Assembly (NCBI GenBank): GCA_021413535.1
Contig: JAIOQF010000370.1
Span: forward strand, 1-8,308
DNA length: 8,308 bases
DNA from: Verrucomicrobiota bacterium
GTDB lineage: Bacteria > Verrucomicrobiota > Verrucomicrobiia > Verrucomicrobiales > Verrucomicrobiaceae
Direction: 5' to 3'
The number at the start of each line of letters is the position of its first letter. Position 1 is the stretch's first letter. The notes beneath the pieces were generated by a model. The model saw nothing but the letters and a program-made list of their open reading frames with translations, made no database searches and was not told the origin of the DNA. This document shows positions 1 to 6,001 of the stretch, one piece after another. The translations under genes were made by a program, and so were the position numbers.

Positions 1-36
1 ATATGTGAAAGTGCGCTCGTGTCTCTCGAGAAAGTC

Positions 37-654
37 ATGGTGAATGATGATCTTTTACAAACTGCATATCTGGAGGCTCTCAACACGGGGAGACCCATGC
101 TGGCGCTCCGCTTCCTGAACGCCTGCACCCCTGGACACATAAACCGGCCCGAGGCGTTTCATACCCGCGCCTGCGCCGCCGCCCAGCTTGGGTATCATGA
201 ACGGGCCCTGGAAAGCATCGCGGCGGCGCTGCCACGGGAAGAAGATCCAGTGTCATACCTGATCGACGCGCACTTGGCTCCAATGTGGTATCACTATGCG
301 TCGACCACCCCCCGTCTCTGGGAGGCGGAGATTCTGAATCGGCCCGAGTTCGCGCGACTCGCCCGCGTCTGCCGCAGCGAGACGAATACGCGCAGTATCT
401 GCTGGAACACGGCCCAAACCTGTCTTCCCAAAGACATTCTGCCAACCCTGACTCGTGATTGGACTCTTTACGTTTCACCCGGGCCGCGGGCTTCACTGGC
501 GCAGCGCCGGCGCTACACGCACTGGCTCAATGAGCGCCGCCGGCGAATGGCTCGGGTCCTCAGAAGGGCCATTCAGAGGGCTTGGGTCGTAACGTTAGCC
601 GCCGAAACGTTACCAGCCCAGTGGATCAAAACCCCCATATACGGAGGATTATAA
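37..654 (+). CDS. TPR-like protein with a strongly basic C-terminal region
   Basis: The product is not recognised as a named family. From the ATG at 37 it has 205 residues. Residues about 38-66 (EAFHTRACAAAQLGYHERAL and following) match the helix-turn-helix pattern of one tetratricopeptide repeat, with a second helical stretch to about residue 90. Residues about 157-182 form an arginine-rich helix (RRRYTHWLNERRRRMARVLR) that could bind nucleic acid or an acidic partner. There is no signal peptide or membrane segment, so it is probably cytosolic. The ATG at 37 is preceded by a weak purine-rich GAGAAAG (28-34). A GTG at 19 is also in frame, and there is no in-frame stop back to the left edge, so the true start may lie outside the window and the gene may be longer. 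Its stop is 6 nt before the metallophosphoesterase start, and its last codons carry that gene's ribosome binding site, so the two are probably co-transcribed. Function is unknown; TPR folds usually mediate protein contacts. Confidence 0.62.
   Translation: MVNDDLLQTAYLEALNTGRPMLALRFLNACTPGHINRPEAFHTRACAAAQLGYHERALESIAAALPREEDPVSYLIDAHLAPMWYHYASTTPRLWEAEILNRPEFARLARVCRSETNTRSICWNTAQTCLPKDILPTLTRDWTLYVSPGPRASLAQRRRYTHWLNERRRRMARVLRRAIQRAWVVTLAAETLPAQWIKTPIYGGL
643..647 (+). promoter_or_regulatory. Shine-Dalgarno site for the metallophosphoesterase gene
   Basis: GGAGG lies inside the last codons of the upstream TPR-like gene, 13 nt before the ATG at 661. It is the clearest ribosome binding site in the left part of the window and favours the 661 ATG over the in-frame ATG at 676. 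Its position suggests translational coupling between the two genes. The spacing is longer than the usual 5-9 nt. Confidence 0.5.
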
Positions 655-660
655 CTATCT

Positions 661-1404
661 ATGGACCCAACGAACATGAATCACGAAGTGGCCATCATCA
701 GTGACATCCATGGGAACCTGCAGGCCCTGCAGGCCGTGCTCAAGGACATCGACGAGCGTGGTATCGAGGAACGCATCTGCCTGGGCGACATCGTGGGCTA
801 CGGAGGCAATCCGGCGGAATGCCTGGAATTAATCCGCACCTCGGGGTTCAGAGTGGTCCAGGGAAACCACGAAGCGATGGTTACCGATGGATCGGATTGC
901 AGTCATCTTTATGACGACGTGCGCGCCACCATCCTGTGGACCCGCAGCAAGCTGAGTCCTGAGCAACTCGCCTGGCTGGCCGAATTACCGCTCACGCTCG
1001 AGGGGGAAGATTACCAAGCAGTTCATGCGTCGCTGCATCAGCCCGCAAAATGGCGCTACTTACTCACCCCCGAGGAAGCCAGCTTACACTTCCACAACCA
1101 GTTTAAGCCGGTGTGTTTCTCAGGACACACGCATCAGCCAATGATGTGGCTCGAAGGCGAGGACCGGGAAGTCGGAATCACAAATCTGGAGAACATCCGC
1201 GCCGGTCGGAAGCAGGCAGTCAACGTGGGCTCCGTAGGGCAACCTCGAGACAGGGACGAACGGGCGTGCTACCTTGTTTACCGGAGAAAGGAACGCGATT
1301 TCTGGTGGAGGCGTCTATCATACGACATCGACGGTGCCCAGCGCGCCATTCTTGATGCCGGTCTTCCGGCAAAATACGCAGTTCGTCTCGAGAAGGGCAA
1401 ATAG
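661..1404 (+). CDS. Calcineurin-like metallophosphoesterase (YfcE/MJ0936-type)
   Basis: This is a dinuclear-metal phosphoesterase of 247 residues, close to the usual size for the compact Metallophos_2 family. All signature blocks are present in order: D-x-H in SDIHGN (D15, H17), GDIVGYGG (D43), GNHE (N69, H70), VHAS (H122), GHTH (H156, H158) and the C-terminal NVGSVGQPRD (188-197). Such residues bind two metal ions and activate water for phosphoester hydrolysis. Relatives in this family cleave phosphodiesters, phosphomonoesters or dinucleoside polyphosphates, and the substrate cannot be read from the motifs. There is no signal peptide or transmembrane helix, so the enzyme should be cytosolic. 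It sits 6 nt after the TPR-like gene and is 59 nt upstream of the next start, consistent with a two-gene operon. Family assignment is firm; the precise activity is open. Confidence 0.92.
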   Translation: MDPTNMNHEVAIISDIHGNLQALQAVLKDIDERGIEERICLGDIVGYGGNPAECLELIRTSGFRVVQGNHEAMVTDGSDCSHLYDDVRATILWTRSKLSPEQLAWLAELPLTLEGEDYQAVHASLHQPAKWRYLLTPEEASLHFHNQFKPVCFSGHTHQPMMWLEGEDREVGITNLENIRAGRKQAVNVGSVGQPRDRDERACYLVYRRKERDFWWRRLSYDIDGAQRAILDAGLPAKYAVRLEKGK

Positions 1405-1463
1405 CTGCTTGCGGCGCTTGTCTTTGCGCCTCCCTGCTCACGGTGATAATATGTGGCATTTCT

Positions 1464-1919
1464 ATGACGGAGCCTCGCAAACTCAGCCTCAACCAACTCA
1501 TGGTGCAACTCGCTGAGCAGCCAGCCGAGGCACCGAACGGCTGGTTTCGCTCGATGGACTATTACTCGAGCGAAATTCATGCGCGTATAATCGGCCACGA
1601 GTATTCCTGCTATCTCTGGGAGCCATGGCGTGATGCGGTTGTGGAACTGGGACACGCCGATGCCGGTGTGACAGAAAAGTTCAAGGCCTTGTTTGCAAAG
1701 CACGCATGGTCCTTCGGGACCTTGGGATTTCGGGACCTTGCAGAGCGGTTCTGGCCAGATTTGGCTCGTGATGCCCGCGGGCGCTGCCTCGCTGGTCTTG
1801 CTAGCGGTCTGCGCCCAGATTTCGAAACCGGCGATTGGACGGCTGAGCTCCTTCCTGGCCGCATGCGTGGCTACATGCCTGCTGCACCCATCGACACTGC
1901 CGCGTGGATGATCCTGTAA
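1464..1919 (+). CDS. Unrecognised protein, possibly the N-terminal half of an interrupted ankyrin-repeat gene
   Basis: No known family is recognised. From the ATG at 1464 the product has 151 residues and looks soluble: a polar start (MTEPRKLSLNQLMVQLAEQ), a Trp/Tyr-rich segment (about 27-56, including WFRSMDYYSSEIHARI and YLWEPW), then a charged, helical segment (KFKALFAKHAWSFG and RDLAERFWPDLARDARG). No signal peptide, membrane helix or catalytic motif is visible. An in-frame GTG at 1443 would add seven residues, but neither start has a good Shine-Dalgarno. The frame ends at TAA 1917-1919. The same frame stays open beyond it and, 16 codons later, enters the ankyrin ORF, with ankyrin-like sequence already present between the stop and that ORF's first ATG. 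This ORF may therefore be the front half of a gene of about 466 codons broken by a nonsense change. It could equally be a separate short gene. An internal 12-bp direct repeat (1713-1724 and 1729-1740) does not disrupt the frame. Confidence 0.6.
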   Translation: MTEPRKLSLNQLMVQLAEQPAEAPNGWFRSMDYYSSEIHARIIGHEYSCYLWEPWRDAVVELGHADAGVTEKFKALFAKHAWSFGTLGFRDLAERFWPDLARDARGRCLAGLASGLRPDFETGDWTAELLPGRMRGYMPAAPIDTAAWMIL

Positions 1920-1967
1920 CTCCCGGATAGTAATCTCGACGATATTTCCGCTGCAGAGATCGGATGC

Positions 1968-2864
1968 ATGGCGGCGCGAGCAGGATGTGTGGAGCTTCTC
2001 GAAGCAATCCTTCGTGACACCAACGTGCGCAATGGCCATGTGCCGCGCCAAGAACTTTTTGGCCGGCCTCCTGGAGACTGGAAGAAGCAACTCTCAATGC
2101 TCAGTGACCGTGTCGTTGACCTGATCCTTGAGGCGAGCATCCGTGGGAGAAGCAAGTGCGCAGCCGAGCTGACCCTGAAAGCAGGCGCGAACCCGAATCT
2201 GCTTATGTGGATGCTGGGCGGCTCGTTCAACGAGCATTTCTCTGCCCTTTCCTATTCCATCCGCGAGGAGCAGGCAAACCTCGTGAAATGTCTGCTCGAT
2301 GCCGAGGCGGACCCTGCTGGTCTCGAATTTGAGGGGCGCAACAAGCCACTCTTTGAAGCAATGAATCGGCAGTATTGGGAGACTGCTGACTTGCTGCTCG
2401 ATCGCGGCGCGAAGTTTGAAGGCGGAAATCTCCCACCGGATGGGCGTGGTTTCTTGGGATGTTTCAGAGATGAATTGGCCTGGATAGTCGAGTCCATCGG
2501 CAGCCTGATCACACTTTGTCCTCCTGAAACGAAGCCGTGGTTCTATCAGGGAAACGGACAGGGTGGACAGTATCGAGGTTTCATGGATGGCATTCTCTGG
2601 CACGACAACCTGAACGCACTGAAAAAATACGAGGCAAAGGGACTATCAACAAAACTTGCTGCGGCAGAACTGATCACCGCGCTCACTGCCGGCTCCGACG
2701 ATTGCGTTAACTACCTCTTGCAGAAGGCTGGGGCACCGCCGTCGGTATATTCCCGAATCCGCGAGCGGTATCCCGCATTTGGGATCGAAGGAGGAAGCAT
2801 CCACCCACAATCGAAAGACCACGACTACCCGAGTGAGACTCGAGTTTCCCAGGTGAATCGTTAG
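1968..2864 (+). CDS. Ankyrin-repeat protein, possibly truncated at its N-terminus
   Basis: The 298-residue product carries degenerate ankyrin repeats, the roughly 33-residue helix-loop-helix units used for protein-protein contacts. Visible units are MAARAGCVELLEAILRDTN (1-19, lacking its first half), the helix pair ending in LTLKAGANPN (68-77), LVKCLLDAEADP (105-116), PLFEAMNRQYWETADLLLDR (127-146) followed by GAKF, and a weaker C-terminal unit around ELITALTAGSDDCVNYLLQK (234-253). No signal peptide or membrane helix is seen. The ATG at 1968 starts in the middle of a repeat: the preceding in-frame codons (LPDSNLDDISAAEIGC) supply the missing start of that helix, and there is no clear Shine-Dalgarno before the ATG. 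This supports a longer ancestral gene beginning at 1464. The last 25 residues or so are polar and unlike a repeat. The stop is 24 nt from the convergent integrase stop. The partner is unknown. Confidence 0.82.
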   Translation: MAARAGCVELLEAILRDTNVRNGHVPRQELFGRPPGDWKKQLSMLSDRVVDLILEASIRGRSKCAAELTLKAGANPNLLMWMLGGSFNEHFSALSYSIREEQANLVKCLLDAEADPAGLEFEGRNKPLFEAMNRQYWETADLLLDRGAKFEGGNLPPDGRGFLGCFRDELAWIVESIGSLITLCPPETKPWFYQGNGQGGQYRGFMDGILWHDNLNALKKYEAKGLSTKLAAAELITALTAGSDDCVNYLLQKAGAPPSVYSRIRERYPAFGIEGGSIHPQSKDHDYPSETRVSQVNR

Positions 2865-2888
2865 AATCTAAAGGGATGTAGTTGGGCA

Positions 2889-4037
2889 TCAGTTGGTGAG
2901 ATCCGGCATCGATTCGAGTGCCTTGCGCTTGGCCTCGCTGTCGATGTGCGTGTAATGCGCGCTCACTTCCGCGCTGTCGTGGCCGATAATGTCCTGCACC
3001 ACCGCGGAGGAGATCCCGGCATTCTTCATGAGGCTCGTCGCCGTGTGCCGCAACGAGTGAAATGATAGCTCACTGGATGCCCGGCGAGCAGAGCGCCCCT
3101 TCCCCCCTTCCCTAGCCTTGTGCCTCCTTTCAGCCGCAAGGCCGGCCTGAGAAAGTAAATCACCAAACTGAGTTGAAAGCGTAACAGCGCGTCCCTGCAA
3201 TTCCACAGCTGCAAACGCCTTTGCATGAAGCGGAGCTTTCGGATCGTCGCCGGCGGATAGATTTTCTTCGATGTGCTTCTTCAATGGTGGACAAATGGGA
3301 ATCGAGACGATTCTACCGGTTTTGCCAGTCACAAGCCGGATATCATTCGCCACTAGGTCGACGTTTTGCCAATTGAGCATGGCAATGTCGCCGAGCCGTT
3401 GCCCCGTATATAGGCCAAAGAAAATCATGGATCTCCACTCATCATCCGCAAGCTTCAACACCGCGCGCAGTTCATCGATCGTAAAGGCCCGTCGGGTGCC
3501 ATTCCCCGTTTTCAATGCGCGAACTTCCTTGGCAGGATTGTCCGCGATGAGAGAATCACGCCGCGCATCCTCGAACATGACCCGCAAAACCTTCACCCCC
3601 ATATTGACGGTGGCTGGTGACACCCGTTTGAGCTCCTGATCTCGGTAACGCTGCACGTCCTCACGTGTGATGTCCGTAAGAGGGCTCTCCGCGCGCGGCC
3701 CAAGAAAGGCGAGGAAGCCCTTCACACGGTTTTTGTAAGCGTCGTAAGTAGATTTACTCGTCTCAGTTTTCCGGCGTGCGACATAACCTTCGAGAAACGC
3801 GCGAGCATTGGCACTGGGCAGTTCCGACTGATTCGCCGCCCGATAGATGTCGGCGATGACGCGGTGAGCCTGCTTTGCCTTCGCGCGATTCTTGGACAGT
3901 GCTTCCCATAGGTCAGCTTTTTCCTGCGCCTTCTTCCGTGACGTCTCCTTGGTCGATCGTTGCACGCGCTTGCCGTCGGGCAGGGTAAAACAGGCAAACC
4001 ATTTCACTGAACCGGGCTTTTTACGAAGTGAAGCCAT
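2889..4037 (-). CDS. Tyrosine-type site-specific recombinase (integrase)
   Basis: This enzyme of 382 residues would integrate and excise a mobile element by site-specific recombination through a covalent 3'-phosphotyrosine intermediate. Reading from the ATG at 4037: an N-terminal arm-binding-like region (about 1-40, basic, WFACFTLPDGKRVQRSTK), a SAM-like core-binding domain (about 75-170), then the catalytic domain (about 185-370). The catalytic set is complete: R214 in GLYTGQRLGD, K239 in TGKTGR, H327 and R330 in SFHSLRHT, H353 in IGHDS, and nucleophile Y362 in HYTHID. A basic, glycine-containing insertion lies at about 303-320, before the HxxR box. An in-frame TTG at 4073 would add 12 residues; the ATG at 4037 gives the more typical start MASLRKKPGS, but neither has a strong ribosome binding site. 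It is transcribed away from the partial tRNA-Ser about 100 nt upstream, which is the likely attachment site. There is no sign of truncation, so it is probably functional. Confidence 0.95.
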   Translation of the reverse strand: MASLRKKPGSVKWFACFTLPDGKRVQRSTKETSRKKAQEKADLWEALSKNRAKAKQAHRVIADIYRAANQSELPSANARAFLEGYVARRKTETSKSTYDAYKNRVKGFLAFLGPRAESPLTDITREDVQRYRDQELKRVSPATVNMGVKVLRVMFEDARRDSLIADNPAKEVRALKTGNGTRRAFTIDELRAVLKLADDEWRSMIFFGLYTGQRLGDIAMLNWQNVDLVANDIRLVTGKTGRIVSIPICPPLKKHIEENLSAGDDPKAPLHAKAFAAVELQGRAVTLSTQFGDLLSQAGLAAERRHKAREGGKGRSARRASSELSFHSLRHTATSLMKNAGISSAVVQDIIGHDSAEVSAHYTHIDSEAKRKALESMPDLTN

Positions 4038-4061
4038 GACAACAAAACTGGCAACATCATG

Positions 4062-4075
4062 CAAGTAAGTCAAGT
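4062..4075. repeat. Short direct repeat upstream of the integrase
   Basis: CAAGT occurs at 4062-4066 and again at 4071-4075, separated by AAGT, so the unit recurs at 9-nt spacing. It lies between the integrase start and the partial tRNA, where arm-type binding sites for an integrase or excisionase are commonly found. The repeat is short and could be chance. Confidence 0.3.
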
Positions 4076-4102
4076 CAGATAGGTCTATTTTTCCTTGATT
4101 TT

Positions 4103-4116
4103 ACGTTGTTCAACGT
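4103..4116. repeat. 14-bp inverted repeat between the integrase and the tRNA fragment
   Basis: ACGTTG-TT-CAACGT is a perfect inverted repeat with 6-bp arms. It sits in the AT-rich stretch 25 nt before the tRNA fragment. It could be a recombinase, excisionase or repressor binding site controlling the divergent-facing integrase promoter region. This role is inferred from position only. Confidence 0.4.
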
Positions 4117-4140
4117 GGTCAAAAGGCCTCCATTCCAACC

Positions 4141-4168
4141 GAGGGTTCGAATCCCTCCCTCACCGCCA
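4141..4168 (+). other. 3' fragment of a tRNA-Ser gene, likely integrase attachment site (att)
   Basis: The segment folds as the 3' end of a tRNA: T-arm stem GAGGG (4141-4145), T-loop TTCGAAT (4146-4152), stem CCCTC (4153-4157), acceptor 3' strand CCTCACC (4158-4164), discriminator G (4165) and encoded CCA (4166-4168). Acceptor sequence and G discriminator match bacterial tRNA-Ser, whose 5' acceptor strand would be GGTGAGG. No such 5' strand, D-arm or anticodon arm lies upstream; identity with tRNA-Ser seems to stop at about 4138, just before the T-arm. A tRNA 3' end without its 5' half beside a tyrosine integrase is the standard product of integration into a tRNA gene: the intact tRNA stays at the far end. 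As the fragment reads on the plus strand, the element should lie to its left and the chromosome to its right. Confidence 0.75.
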
Positions 4169-4241
4169 ATGGCTCCTTGGGCGTGTTCCTAAAACGATCC
4201 TTCGTCCCGGCTGAATCTATGGTGAATCATCTGGCGCGGCG

Positions 4242-5450
4242 TCATTCATCCGTCTGTTCCATGCGCGGAGCACCGCGATAGGCGACTGCAAAAAAGACAA
4301 ACACCAGCGCAGTCGCCAGCGTCATGCCACTCCAAAAAAGCGGCCAGTCTGTCCGGCCAGAACTTTGACACGCACCGCGCCACCAGCCAAAACCCAGCGA
4401 TCCCGCCAGATTTCCAATGCCGCTGGTCATCAGAGTGAGCAGTGCTTGCGCCCGGGATCGGAATTCCAGCGGCACCCGGCGCACCAGGTAAATCTGCGCG
4501 GTCGTGAAGAAGAATGTGAAACAAAACCCATGCAGAAGTATTCCGACCAACAGCGCCCACGTCTGGTCCACCGTGAAGATTGCGTAGCGCAGCACACTAA
4601 AACCGATGCCCGTGAGAAAAATCCATTTCAGCCGAAAGCGCCCCAGCAGTGTGGCCAAGCCCAGCATGGCGATGATTTCCGTGACTTGACCCAGACTCAT
4701 GACCGCCGTGACATGCCCTACTCCGAGGTCTTCAAGATGAAGCACCGCAAAGGGATAAAAGGCCGCCAACACCGCGTTGAACAGCGCCGCCGTGATAAAG
4801 ACGATCCGGTGATCAGCCTGACGAAGCAGCTTCAACGCATCGAGTCCGAATATCTCTCTTAGCGTTCTCTGAGGACTGCCCGCGATGACACTGGTAGTCG
4901 GAAGCGCATAGGTGAATCCGACAATGAACAGCCAGGCGATGGCACCGGCATAACCCGACCACACCGAGGCGTCCGCCAGCAGCACCCAGCTCACCATCCA
5001 CCCCGCTGACATCCAACCGAGCGTGGCCCACAAGCGCACCGGGCCGAAACTCTTCTGGGGATTTTGCAGTCGCGAGAGAATGAAAGCCGTGGTCAGCCCG
5101 AAGGTGGGCACTGACCACAGCGCATGTAGTTGCGTCAGCAGAAGAACCCAGCCCGCCCCCCAACGGTGACCGATGGCATAATACATGATCCAGAGAAATA
5201 ACGCCGAACCCAGTCCGAGTCGGCGCAGCACGCGTTCGGGCGACATGCGCAGATCTGCCAGCGCTCCAATCGCGAGTGGCGAGATGAGTGCCGCGATGGA
5301 ACTGCACGCATAGGCATACGGCACGATGGACTCTAGACCGTGGGCCTTGAGCACGTTACTCAGATTCACGCCCCACAAGCCCAGCGCGTGCGCATGTAGA
5401 AAATACAGCGTGCAAAGCCGAGTGTGTTCCCATCGCCTTGAGGAGCCCAT
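4242..5450 (-). CDS. MFS permease of the nucleoside:H+ symporter family (NupG/XapB-like)
   Basis: A 402-residue inner-membrane transporter with about 12 hydrophobic segments, close to the E. coli NupG length of about 418. It resembles NupG at several places: PTFGLTTAFILSRLQN (115-130, NupG PTLGLINTISYYRLQN), the P-x-R-x-W-x-T-x-G block (137-145), GLDAL (202-206), MSLGQVTE (251-258, NupG MSISQISE) and RSRAQALLTLMTSGIG (331-346, NupG RASAQGMFLMMTNGFG). Family members import nucleosides with protons, but the substrate could differ. The ATG at 5450 puts the first membrane segment at about residues 12-34; no strong ribosome binding site is visible. It lies 111 nt downstream of the lipoprotein gene on the same strand, with no convincing terminator or promoter between them, so it may share the transcript or have its own promoter. 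It is the first intact gene on the chromosomal side of the att fragment. Confidence 0.9.
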   Translation of the reverse strand: MGSSRRWEHTRLCTLYFLHAHALGLWGVNLSNVLKAHGLESIVPYAYACSSIAALISPLAIGALADLRMSPERVLRRLGLGSALFLWIMYYAIGHRWGAGWVLLLTQLHALWSVPTFGLTTAFILSRLQNPQKSFGPVRLWATLGWMSAGWMVSWVLLADASVWSGYAGAIAWLFIVGFTYALPTTSVIAGSPQRTLREIFGLDALKLLRQADHRIVFITAALFNAVLAAFYPFAVLHLEDLGVGHVTAVMSLGQVTEIIAMLGLATLLGRFRLKWIFLTGIGFSVLRYAIFTVDQTWALLVGILLHGFCFTFFFTTAQIYLVRRVPLEFRSRAQALLTLMTSGIGNLAGSLGFGWWRGACQSSGRTDWPLFWSGMTLATALVFVFFAVAYRGAPRMEQTDE

Positions 5451-5561
5451 CGAGGCTTCATCGCCGAGACCGCCTCGAGAATCAAAGAGTTGTTTACCGA
5501 GATGGTGTGTAACCCGGCCTGCGATTCACCCACCTTTAACCAATCAGAGCCTGAATTGATT

Positions 5562-5969
5562 TTACGGTGTTGCCGGCGCAAGCAGGCTCTTGGATCCCGG
5601 CCACTTGACGTAAACCACGTGGATTGCCTTGGTGTTTCTGTCGACTATTTCAAGCTTGGCTTCACTTGAGGAAGAATCAATGGCCGCAGTCTGGAATAGC
5701 TTCACAATTTTTACGGCGCTCCCCTTCTGAATGGTGCTGGCACCTTTGACGGGAATTTTAGCTGAACAAATGGTATCAACCTTCTCTGGCCCCGAGAACC
5801 AAAGTGAATTAGTTCCGGTAAAGCTATAGCTTTGATACAAATGAACGTCTTCCGCCAGATAGTATGGCTGAGCGTATTCCGGAGCTAATCTCGTCGTATT
5901 GACGCAAGCAGAGAAGGAACTGGCGAGACCAATCCAGAACAGGAGAAAAAAATTCGTCCGCCGGATCAT
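5562..5969 (-). CDS. Small putative lipoprotein of unknown function
   Basis: From the ATG at 5969 the product has 135 residues. It begins with a type II-like signal: positive n-region (MIRRTN), hydrophobic core (FFLLFWIGLA) and a lipobox-like FSAC with Cys22 as the predicted lipidated residue; Phe at -3 is not the preferred Leu, so lipidation is probable rather than certain. The mature part is polar and beta-strand-like, with Tyr-rich AQPYYLAEDVHLYQSYSF (about 33-50) and a strand pattern around SAVKIVKLF (84-92), AKLEIVD (104-110) and AIHVVYVKW (115-123), reminiscent of a small SH3-like or beta-barrel fold, which is speculative. An in-frame ATG at 6020 would add a 17-residue polar leader incompatible with a signal peptide, so 5969 is preferred. 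It starts 32 nt after the exported TPR-like gene stop and is probably in the same operon. No family is recognised. Confidence 0.75.
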   Translation of the reverse strand: MIRRTNFFLLFWIGLASSFSACVNTTRLAPEYAQPYYLAEDVHLYQSYSFTGTNSLWFSGPEKVDTICSAKIPVKGASTIQKGSAVKIVKLFQTAAIDSSSSEAKLEIVDRNTKAIHVVYVKWPGSKSLLAPATP

Positions 5970-6001
5970 CGCAGCAATGAAATTACCTTTGTGCCTGCCT
6001 G

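Larger units (their letters stand above)
2889..4168. mobile_element. Right-hand end of a tRNA-Ser-integrated element (genomic island or prophage-like)
   Basis: A complete integrase plus an adjacent partial tRNA attachment site mark one boundary of an integrated element, with the chromosomal junction at 4168. The second copy of the attachment sequence and the intact tRNA-Ser are absent from the window, so the left boundary is unknown. The ankyrin, metallophosphoesterase and TPR-like genes may be its cargo. Alternatively the element may have been reduced to this end. No structural phage, conjugation or replication genes are visible. Confidence 0.6.

Noticed and set aside
80..496. Minus-strand ORF of 138 codons opposite the TPR-like gene
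   Set aside because: Its Arg/Ser/Gly/Pro-rich composition is typical of a shadow frame in GC-rich DNA, and the plus strand shows a TPR-like pattern coupled to the next gene.
1413..1430. Stem-loop GGCGC-8 nt-GCGCC after the metallophosphoesterase stop
   Set aside because: The stem is only 5 bp and is not followed by a T-run, so it is not a credible intrinsic terminator.
1713..1740. 12-bp direct repeat at 16-nt offset, suggesting a frameshifting tandem duplication
   Set aside because: The frame before and after the repeat is the same one that continues into the ankyrin ORF, and the alternative frame gives a hydrophobic, unlikely protein, so no frameshift is needed.
1278..2090. Long (270-codon) minus-strand ORF opposite the phosphoesterase 3' end and the 1464 ORF
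   Set aside because: It is antisense to a well-supported gene and spans several features, has Cys/His/Arg-rich shadow composition and shows no domain; it is explained by codon bias on the opposite strand.
4080..4140. A complete tRNA gene ending at 4168
   Set aside because: No GGTGAGG acceptor 5' strand, D-arm or anticodon arm is found upstream; only the T-arm and 3' acceptor are present.
4191..4207. Mini-hairpin with T-run on the minus strand downstream of the permease (ACGA-AGGA-TCGT then TTT)
   Set aside because: The stem is only 4 Watson-Crick pairs (6 with two G-U pairs), too weak to call a terminator.
5451..5561. Promoter or terminator between the lipoprotein and permease genes
   Set aside because: Only a 5-bp AT-rich inverted repeat (AATCA...TGATT) and no well-spaced -35/-10 pair could be seen.
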